The position numbers were made by a program, and so were the translations under genes. From Rhynchopus euleeides (lineage: Eukaryota; Euglenozoa; Diplonemea; Diplonemida; Diplonemidae), in assembly GCA_963210315.1 (NCBI GenBank), contig OY723316.1, positions 186,001-250,000 on the forward strand: 64,000 nucleotides of DNA, read 5' to 3'. The first letter of the stretch is position 1. The number at the start of each line of letters is the position of its first letter. This document shows positions 39,267 to 48,789 of this stretch, in pieces. Under the pieces are notes generated by a model. The model worked only from the letters and a program-made list of their open reading frames with translations. It was not told where the DNA came from and made no database searches.

Positions 39267-42200
39267 ATGCAATGCTGGAGGTCCCTGTCTGCCCGCCAGC
39301 GGCATCAGCAGCTGCTGCTGGTTGTGCTCCTCCTCCCCTGCCTCCACCCGGGGTCCAGCTGCACCGAAGGGTCGGTTCTGTTTGTGGAGAAGGATTTGTT
39401 GGACTCGCAGCATGACCCTGATGCAGTCGCAGCCTATCGCACCGCAGAGTCGATGCATTTCTGGGATGGGCGGTGTAACCCCCTCCGCCACCGCGGGTGG
39501 TCCTACGTGACCCAGGGGGTGGAATCTCTGGACGACATCACCTGGGCCGCCCGCGAGGGTTTCGACTTCCGCCCGTTCACACCCCCGACACCCACCGGAC
39601 CCACACCAGATGCAGATGACCTGGCCTGGATACGGACCTCCTTCCTCTCTGCATCGCACTATGGGGCTGCTTGGGTAAAGCGCGTCTCGCAGGACACACC
39701 CCTAACAGACGTCTGGGTGACGGTGCGTGAGAATGCAGCGGAGCTCTATTTGGATGAGGCTGAGCTGGGGCGGCTGCACAATCCTCCCTGGTGGAAGCTG
39801 AGCAGCTTCGACCACTGGTCGTTCTATAAGAGGAATTTTCCGGAGACGAGCTTTCCCATCGCAAGGCACGTCCTCTCTGCGGCAGATGTGTGGTCCGATC
39901 ACACCCACGTCGCGTTCACCCAGGATAACACCGACGCAACCACCGCAGGGTATCTCAAGAGGATTGTCACGCTGGTAAACCTCGCGAAGAAAGTTGTCGT
40001 TCCCCTCGACTTCCCCTGCACCCCCTCATCCCCGACGGCAGCTGGCGGGGAGCGCTACCAGCTGTCCCCCATGGTTGCCGGGGATTGGGTTGTGGTGCAG
40101 GTCTGGGAGTCGGCCACATCGACTCTCACAATCGCACTGCACGACCTGTTCAAAGGGACCCGGGATGTCATCTCCCACACCGCGCCGGAGGCGGCGGGCT
40201 CGCGGGTCGCATTCAACCCCTTCCTGTGGAACGCAACAAAGGAGGCCGCGTTCGACTTTGGATGGAACGCGCATGCCTACCTCCTCCATTACGACATCTC
40301 CTTCTCCGGGGGTGCCACACCCCTCGCGCTGGGTGTGCTGGACAACACAACCTATGGGGTGTCCCTCCGCAGGCCCGCGAGTGTCGACTCCGTCTCGATT
40401 GCCATCACGGAGCTCCCCTCCCGACTCCGGTGCACCATACCCCCTTCTGGGTGGCAGGTCTTGAACACGCCTGTCCTTCGGCACGCGGTGCATCCTGTCT
40501 CCCACGTAGGCATCCGAAACTTCACGGAGATGCGTGATTTCACCGAGCTGCGCAGCTCCGTCGGTGCTGGGGGATGGGTGTTCTCTGTCATATCCTCCCC
40601 TGCCGTGCCCGCCCCAGGGGGTGGCGGTGGCATAGCCTCCCCTGCGCTTCAAGCCATCGCCGCGGTGCGGGTGTCCCCCTCCCCCGGGACTCCGCGGAGC
40701 GGAGACGACAACGGGTTTGCCACGCAGAGGGTGTGCCCGGAGCCCTTCTCCGCCATCCTGATCGCCGAGACGGTCACCGCGGGGGGTCTCCGGATTCTCA
40801 GCAACTTCCACACCGGGGTTCTGGTGGGCGCCGGGGACAACGCCACGCGTTACGCTATCTCTGCATACCACGACAGCTCTGGGAAGGCGGAGCACGGAGA
40901 AGCCTTCTCCGTCTGCCGCCTCTTCGATCCACAGGAGGAGGCGGAGGTGGGCGCCACGGCGGCATATCAAGACACGCTGCTGTATCAGCGGAGGCCTGTG
41001 TCGGGGCAGGGCGGCTGGGGAGTCGGGGTGCTGCCCGACGGGGTGTTTGCGCCGGATGTTGAGTATGTCCACGCCGACTTCGACAAGGATAACGACGGGG
41101 CCTGGGATGTAGCCGATCGGTACCCCCTCGACCCGCTGTTTTGCAACGACACGGATAACGACGGGATAGGCGACGCCGGGGATCTCGTCCCGATGTACGG
41201 CAGCTGCCGTGACAACCTGCGGGGGAACCCCGGGAGCTGTACCAACGATTTGGTCATTCTGTACAGCGCGTGGGCAGGGTTCTCCGCCGTGTTGGTGATA
41301 ATCTGCGCCTCTGTCGGGTTGTACCGCAAGCGGCACCTCGACGACCTGTATCAGAAGCGGAAGGTGACGGCGAGGGAGTGGATTGACAGGCAGTGGCGTG
41401 AGTCAGTCAGGCACGACATCCCGGAGCAGGAGCTGTTCACCCTGATGGCAGAGATCGACGAGCGGATCCAGTCGCAGGAGGGGTTCAGGGTATGGTTGGG
41501 AAGGGGTGTGGAGGGGGGAGCGGGGGTGCTCAGCAAAGTGCAGGTGGGGAGGTGTGGGTCGATGAAGAGATCGGCCCCTCTTCTTCACCCCCTGCTCTTG
41601 GGATGCAATGCCCCCAGTCCCGGCACACTCACGCACAACCACATCCACCACCATACAGGGGGAGCTGATCGTGCAGACGGTGCTGTTCCTGCTGACCATC
41701 ATCTCTGTTGGCCTGTGGGTTGTAGCGATGTGGCGCTCAAACGCCTCACTCAAGGTAGCGTGCTGCCTTGCCGGGGTAGGGGTGGGGGATGGGGGGAGCC
41801 TTGTCGCTTTGGAGGCAGGCAGGGTGTGTGTGTGTGGGGTGGGGTGGGGTGGGGTGGGGTGGGATGGGGTTCTTTGATCAATGGCATGCCATGTTGTGTG
41901 CCCCGCTCGCGGTTCCCAGGCTGGAATAACCCGCACCGCCCCCCCTTCCCCCCATCCTCTTCCTGCACAGTTTGTAAACACGCTCGCGTGGATCGATCTC
42001 TACACGTCGACCATCTTCCTTGTCGACCTTGCCTACCGCTGGTTCTTCCGCATAGAAGGGGAGTACAAAAACTTCAAAGACTACTGCATCAAGAACTGGT
42101 ACGACTTCCCGAGTCTCGTCACGGATATACCCGGTCTCACCGGAACAGGGACGCTAGGCATCCTTGTTGTCGCACGGCTGATCAGGGTGCTCCGGATATT

Positions 42201-44639
42201 CAAGGTGTGTCTCTCTGCATCTGTGCATCTGTGCGTCTACATCTTTCTGCCTGCAACGGAGGCCCTCCTGTCCCAAAAGACCCACCAGCAGTCCATCAGT
42301 GCCCCATCTGGCGGGGTACCTCTTGCGCTTGACAATTCCACCCAGATCGCATTAGTTCCCACCACCCCACCCACCCCCCACAGATGTTCCGCGTGGTCCG
42401 GCTATACCACCGTGTGACGCAGCAGCAGGCAATCCTTGCGCTGATCCTGCGGTACGACACTGTGTGGCAGACGGCGTTTGTCTGCGGGCTGATCATCTCG
42501 CTGGGTGTTATCATCAAGCTGATCGAGCAGCACGAGCAGGCTGTGTTCGACCCATACGAGAACGTGCTCTGGTTCTGCATCGTGACGGTCACCACCATAG
42601 GCTACGGCGGCATGGTCCCCGTCAACCCCATCTCCCGGGTGCTGGCTGTGTTCCTGATGGTGTCCGGCATCGGCATCATCGGTGTCCTCACCGCCTCCAT
42701 GGGGAAGAGCGTCCGCGACAGCGGCATCGACAAGAAGCTGCTGCAGGAGCGCATGCGCAAGATCCAGGAGGGGAAGTGGCGCCTCTCCCTCGAGCTGCTG
42801 CGCTACTCCGTGATGTACAACCCGATCCTGGCGCAGTTCCGCCCCTACGAGAGGGGCCTCTGCGCGCACCCCAGCTGCCGGCAGGAGACGCGCGTCATCG
42901 ACACCTCTACTAAGGTCATCAAAACCACTTTTGAAAACAGCCGCTACCATGCGGACTGCTTCCGCTGCTCCGGCTGCTCCGGCCCCCGCAGAGGCGACAG
43001 CGGCGCCTGCTGGGTGGTGCCCGAATACATCTCACGCACACAGCCCAACGTCACACGAAGGAGGCGCACCGCCTCCATCCTGGGCGAAGCCGATCCCGAT
43101 GAACACGCGGACATCATCTGCCCTGCGCAGGTCTTCCTCCACAAGCGCTGCCTGCGCAGGGCCCGCGGTGGCGGTGCCCACTTCGGAGGAAACAGCCCAC
43201 ACGCCAGCGAGCAGGCTGACGTCCAGTCCCATTCGTCCATCGGGGATGCCCTGGTGACGGTGGAGGAGCTGTGCGTGAAGGGGCTCTTCGGGGTGGCGGG
43301 GCGGTTCAACGGGACCTACTCCCGGAGGGTGACGGGCCATGAGTGCAGCCCCGTCATATTCGACCACGACGTGTCGGGGCTGGCGACCATCACCTTTGAG
43401 GACCGCGCGTGGAAGCTGCTGTTCCGGATGTCGACCGACATCGAGACCTGCGCCGGAACCTCGCCCTTCCTGGTGGGTTCCTGGGGCACGCCCCACTCCC
43501 TCAGCAAGCTCTACGGCTGCCCGGTTGTGGAGGACCTCGGGTCGCAGCTGCACTACTGGCACCTGGTGTACGACCCTCTTGACATGCCTGTGCGGAACCT
43601 CGTTGTGAACTACGCATCCACCCGGACACGCCAGCAGTTCTCACACATGTTGGAGCACCTCCACGACGAAGCGGCGCCTGCGATGTCGATGGGGAAGTTC
43701 GGCGCTGCGATCGACATGCCTGACAGATCTACCACAGCGGAGCACATCCAGCATATGGACCGTCTTCGGTATCAGATTAAAGTGGCGTGCGAATTGGATG
43801 AGTCACGCGCGAGGCTCGGGACCCCTGCAGTGCCTTCGGAGAAGCTGACGCTGCTGCTGCGCACCCACAAGCTGATGGAGAGCGGGAAGGTGAAGAACTT
43901 CGACCTGATGCGGGACCACCTCGATTACCTCATCTATAAAAAGAACGCAGACCGCCCCTGCGGCACGACGCTCGCAAAGGTGTTCGCCATAAGGGCACAG
44001 CACGAAGCAGGTTTCTCGCAAAACCGCTACAAGACGGATTCAGGCATTGTTACCGACCTCCGCGGCTGGGACGAAGGGGACTACGACTGGACAGACACCG
44101 TGGAGTGGACCCTCCATGAGGTAGACCGTTGCCTAGTGGACCACGGGGTGGACCTCCTACCCCAATACAGCGCTGTGAGGATTGAGCTCGAAAACCTCGT
44201 TCTCAGCTACGACAGGGTGCTGATGTGCCGGTGGGCCTGGTCCAACCTGAGCTGGAAGAACTGGCACGAAGGGGCGGTGCGGCCCCTCAAGATGCGGATG
44301 CAGATGACGGACATGCCGACCCCGCCACCCGGCAGGGTGCAGTACGCAGAGTACGAAGCGTCCCTGCTGGATCCGCTGGCGGACAACCTCGAGCGGCACC
44401 AGATCGAGAAGGGGAAAGGGCTCGCAGCGGCGTCACTCCTCACGGGCAGCACCGGCTGCGGCGGGCCTGCGACGCAGGGGCGTGTGCATCACAGGGCGTC
44501 TTCGATGGAGAGCCTCGCGACAGTCGTGTCGGGGCGGAACTCCTTTGGGGGCAGCCTGTCGTGCCACGACAGAGGGCACCGCGGCGCCGCTGCGGCAAGC
44601 GCAGCAGTGCCTGATCACCACCACCCAGTGAAGGCGTAG
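39267..44639 (+). CDS. Voltage-gated K+ channel with signal peptide, large ectodomain and LIM-like tail, four exons, 1602 residues
   Basis: Exons 39267-41489, 41659-41754, 41971-42204 and 42384-44639; three GT-AG introns of 169, 216 and 179 bp, all phase 0. Signal peptide at 1-31 (QLLLVVLLLP), then a ~620-residue ectodomain ending in thrombospondin-3-like calcium motifs (DFDKDNDGAWD, DTDNDGIGD; about 604-639). A membrane helix at 664-686 precedes S1 (745-766), S2 (775-799), S3 (NWYDFPSLVTDIP), S4, S5 (878-898), pore and S6 (937-955). S4 has Arg/Lys at 842, 845, 848, 851, 854 and 857, with intron 3 right after K851. The filter is TTIGYGG (921-927), where most channels have GYGD. The cytoplasmic tail holds a LIM-like cluster (C1011, C1016, H1040, C1043, C1046, C1049) and about 490 further residues of unknown fold. 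It should be a plasma-membrane, voltage-sensing, K+-selective channel; gating and ligand are inferred, not shown. Confidence 0.88.
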
Positions 44640-44680
44640 CATGCAGGGCTGCAGAGAGAGCGGGTCTCCGTGACTGCGGG

Positions 44681-45884
44681 CAGGCCTGGGCGGGGAACGA
44701 GCCCTTTTTCCAGGTTTTTTGGGTCGGGGAACCAGGTTTTTTCTAAGAATTTTTACAAGGGATTTTTTGCTCGCCCCCCCACAGTTTCCAGGCGCGTGCC
44801 CGTCAGGCGGGACTTTTTCTCTGATTTCTCTCCGCGTCATCATTGACAGCTCTCGAGTGATGCCCAGAGATGCTTGCGGCAGAGAGTGCCCCTCATGCGC
44901 GTTACAGCTGAAAATGAATGAGGATCATCTGGCACTCGTTCTCATCGGGGGTTGTGCTCCGCAGGGACTCAATACACCTTGGCACTCTCGCAGGGCTGGA
45001 CATGCCAGCAGCTGGAGGACAGTTACAAAGCTGCCACTCCCCGACGCTGGCCCTGCTGGCCCCTTCAGGTCTGAAAGCCCAAAAGCTCCCGGGGATTTTT
45101 GCAGTGGTGCGCACCATATTCAGCGCAGTAGGGTGATCTCTCCGATTTTCCAAAACTGCTGGTTTACTGGTTTGGGGAACGGTCGTCGGCAGACCGTTGA
45201 AATGCCCGTGTTAGCAAGGCACACTCACGTTTCAGGTAGCGTGTCGCGTGTCACGCATGTCGCGAACGCGGCAAGTGTACCTCCCAGGTGGGGAAGCCCG
45301 ACCTCCTGTCCGATGTCAGTCAGGCTTCGAAGAAGCGCTTCATGGATGCGGCGCTGACCTCCTACGCTGCACTGTACCCAGGGAAGTGAGATAGATGGAC
45401 GGGCACACGCTACATGGGGGGTCTGGGGGGCGGAGCCCCCCAGCCGCCGGAGGCCACGGTAGCGAACATCTGTTCGTGTGGGCGTACAGATTCTGTGCGA
45501 GTTGGCTGCGTCCTCAGAGGCGACTGGAGTGGTTGGACCCCGACCTGATGGGATTCGAAGGACTTGAGTACGAGACGTACGCCACAGGGGGGTCTGGGGG
45601 GCGGAGCCCCCCAGCCGCCGGAGGCCACGGTAGTGAACGTCTGGCTCTCCAGTTGGCCAGCAAGGCGAACGGTACGTGGGACAGACTTCCCTTCCATCCT
45701 TGTGCGCGCCCTGTCGACTGGGGAAAACTTAGAAAAGGTTTTTTCCTCTGCGAAACAACCTTAGAAAAAAATCCCCTAACAAAATTCTTAGAAAAAAACT
45801 TTTTTTCCCCTTACAAAAATTCTTAGAAAAAAAGTTCAGAATCCTGAAAGTGGGGAACAAGCCCCCCAGTTAGGAACAGCCCTG
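44681..45884. mobile_element. hAT element, 1204 bp
   Basis: Ends CAGGCCTG and (complement) CAGGGCTG, flanked by an 8-bp duplication ACTGCGGG (44673-44680 and 45885-45892). Subterminal regions on both sides carry ttcttagaaaaaa-type words. The internal GC-hairpin unit occurs twice (about 45395-45480 and 45580-45650), shared with the hAT at 19549. A short coding-like stretch KKRFMDAALTSYAALYPGK (near 45330) may be a transposase relic. No intact transposase gene. It begins only 41 bp after the channel stop codon, so it may lie in that gene's 3' UTR. Confidence 0.88.
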
Positions 45885-45892
45885 ACTGCGGG

Positions 45893-47125
45893 GGGGGGTT
45901 TTTTTTTTCGCAGGTTGAAACCCTAGGGGTGGTGGTGGCGGGGTGGTGTATGGCAGAGCGGGCGTGCTTACCCTATGGGCCTCGAACAGGCGCCCGTCCA
46001 ACGCCTTCCAAAAGCAGCGCGGTGCCCTGGCGGTGCGGGGTGTGTGGGGGGGGGGGGAGGGCGAGTTGAAACAGATTGGGCCAACTAAATACAGGCAGCC
46101 TTGGCAATCTCACCTCCCCCACAGTGGTGTCGCATCCCGTCAGTCTGGGGGGGGGGAGGGGGGGTAGCCGACACCAGAGGTCGCTAAAGCCCAAAAATGG
46201 CCCCCACCGCCCCCCCGCCCCATATCTGGTGTAGTGACTACAAAAAGGACTAACATTGCGAGAAGGTGCTGGGAGACTTGCTTTTCCATTCACTCTCGAC
46301 GATCAAGCCCCCCCGCCCCCCGCCCTGGGCGTTTTTAGAGTTTTAAATTAGAGGGAATCCACGGGAGGGGAGGGGAAGGGAGGGGCTTCACCCATTAGTG
46401 CAGAACAGAGGATCCGTTATATAACTTAGTGAATCCCCCCCCCCCCCACGAACGCTTGAAAGCAGGTAATATAGGCTGCACCCCTTATCGAGTGGCGCAT
46501 CTATGTGTATGTGTCTGCATATAGCGCCCCTCGAAATAGCTCCCCGCACACCCCGCACACCCCCACCCCACCCCCCCCCTCCCACGGAACAGAATGGGGC
46601 AAAAACCCCTCTCTCTGCGAACGCAACTCTCTGGGGGCCCCTCGCTGCCAGTCACAGGTCAGTCAGTCAGTGAGGGGAAGTGGGGCCGTGGCTCACTTCT
46701 TCTCACTCAGCCACACCTGGTAGCGCGGGGGCCCCCCCCTCCTCCCCTCTGTGGTTATGACAACACGCACACACCCCACCCCCCCACCCCACGCGAATCT
46801 TTTTAGAGTACTGCAAGACACCACCAGACCATTTGCTCTTTGGTGTGAGACCCACTGTGATATACACACACACACACCCCACACCGCACACCATCCCGCT
46901 ACGCTCGAGCCATGCCCTGCCACCAGGGGTGGCGGTGGGATGGGATGGGGGTGGGGGTGGGGTGTGGATGTGTATGGGGGCGCATCGTGCGACTGACTGA
47001 GTGGTGGGTTAGGGCCTGAAGTGGGAGGGTGGGGGTGGGGGGGGGGCTTCGCCCCTCTGTGAATCACTGTTGTGTGTTGTGTGTGGCATAAGCTGTGCCG
47101 CCTTTGCAGCCCCCCCCCCCCCCCC
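45893..47125. other. Intergenic region with R1 and a MITE, no gene seen
   Basis: R1 copy at 46222-46313, uninterrupted across the gactaacattg site. A MITE relative is at 46633-46738. Long G and C runs occur at 46045, 46433 and 47108-47125. Confidence 0.55.
46633..46738. mobile_element. Diverged MITE of the GGGGGCCC(C)TCGCT family
   Basis: Starts GGGGGCCCCTCGCTGCCAGT and ends cacacctggtagcgcg plus a G/C tract. Same layout as 55440-55542 (gtgaggggaagtggggc in the middle). No clean duplication because the right flank is a C run. Confidence 0.7.
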
Positions 47126-48237
47126 CAGGGCTGTAAATAAGGTTTGGGGGTCAGGAGTCGGGAGTCGGGAGTCGGTTATTTACAGTCACCTAAGGTACCT
47201 GGGGTGGGGGGCTGGGGGGGACGGGCGGTCTCAAACCCTACTCAATCCTGCACGCATCCTGTAGTACGGCCACCTCTGCCGTGGAGAGTCCCATGGACCC
47301 TCCAGCAGTCGCCCACCATTCGGTCAGGGCGGACTGACTCGGAGCTTGCGGGGTCTTCCCGCGTGCGAGGTGGTCCGCGAAGAAGCACGCGACGCACAGC
47401 GCCATGTTGGCTGTCCCAGCCAACCCCCCACTTCGCCCGCAGCGCCCCACACGCTGCGAGCACCTCACTCACGGCAGCAGTATTTGGCTGCATAGCTCTC
47501 AGTATTTCCCGTGCATGCAGCGCATGCATCCACAAATTTTGTGGATGCATCCACACACAGCCTGGAGCTCCGAAGCCCTGCATGCAGGCCTGCCTGCAGT
47601 GGATGAATGCCTGTATGCCAAATCGAAAATCCATTTTTTGACATTTTCGGGCATCCCTGGATGCCGTGGATGCATGCATGGATGCATCCACACCATCCAC
47701 GGCCCCACTGAGAGCTATGTTGGCTGTGAGTCAAACACTACTGCCTCTACCTGAGGCATGTTGTGTCGCAACAGTTGCGTCACATGTGTGACGCATCTGT
47801 GTGGAGTGTGTGTGGTTGTGCACGTGTGCGCTGCGGTATGATCAACCACCTGATGGGGGCGGAACACAACTCTTCTTGGGAGCTGCCAGGATCTGGCAAA
47901 AGGGGCGGGAAAGGGGCGCCGTATTCACAGCAGTGGTTTGGCAATGAACTCACCCCAGTTCAGAGACCGGTAATGAAGAAGATGACTGGGAGGCACACAC
48001 CATGTCCCACCCAGCGGGACCCCCACACCCCCACCCACCCATCGGGACCCCCCCTCCTCGGGTGTTCCAAAAACCCTTTCTTTTGAATATTTGGAGTCTG
48101 TGCGGATCGCAGTGGGGTCATTTTGGCCATGGGGTGCCTAATACCGCACATTCCCTAAGGGAAGCAAGGCAACCCTCCCAATCCCAAAAAATCCGGCGCG
48201 AGTCGGGAGTCGGGAGTCGGCCTTATTTACACCCCTG
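47126..48237. mobile_element. hAT-like element, 1112 bp, inserted in a poly-C tract
   Basis: Inverted ends CAGGGCTGTAAATAAGG (47126-47142) and CAGGGGTGTAAATAAGG (complement of 48221-48237) with one mismatch. Next to both ends are gagtcgg repeats (three or four). C runs on both sides (47108-47125, 48238-48253) are consistent with an 8-bp duplication of CCCCCCCC, though a homopolymer cannot prove it. Inside, 47500-47720 has tggatgcatcca palindromes. A minus-strand frame at 47238-47468 is not recognisably transposase. Confidence 0.8.
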
Positions 48238-48789
48238 CCCCCCCCCCCCCCCGGTGTGTTGTGAGGCGGCTTCAACCCTTTTCTCATCTCCGTCTTCTGC
48301 ACTTTTTTCTGAACGGGAGGCACCCCAGTGGGGGGGGGGGGGGGCGGCCTTGCGTGGGACAGTACCACCACCGCCGCCGCCACCGCCATCGCCACCGCCA
48401 TCGCCACCACCCCTTGCATCGGCAGCGCGCATTGCCACCCTTCCGGTGCGGCAGGCTGCGCGGGGACCGGGGGGGAGGGAGGGGGTGGTGGTGGCGGTGG
48501 CGGTGGGGGCGCACGGCTGCAGTTGGTGATGCGCATTTGCAGCACCGTCGGATCACTGCCGGAGAGTAACGCAGAGTGGCATCCCAGACTCCCCCCCACC
48601 TACCCCATCCACCCGCACCCCTCACCCAGCCCCGCTTTTGCGTGACCACAGGCCGAGCACATCTCGGCAGGTCTCAAGCGAGACCTGTGTTGTGCGTGTA
48701 ATGTGAAGAGAGTAGGAGTAGCAGAGTGTGTGAGTGTGTCTGGTGGTAGTGATGACACCAGAGGGTTCCCGTTCATGGGGGCGGGAGGA
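48238..48789. other. Intergenic region, no gene seen
   Basis: C run 48238-48253, G run 48328-48344 and a CCACCGCC/GGTGGCGG-type inverted pair (48365-48410 against 48480-48510). No convincing frame. Confidence 0.5.

Noticed and set aside
40026-41336. 436-codon minus-strand frame opposite the channel ectodomain exon
   Set aside because: Shadow frame. The plus strand has a signal peptide, calcium motifs and correct splice junctions.
44719-45357. 212-codon plus-strand frame in the hAT at 44681
   Set aside because: Lies across the element's subterminal repeats, has no hAT motif and no consistent coding composition.
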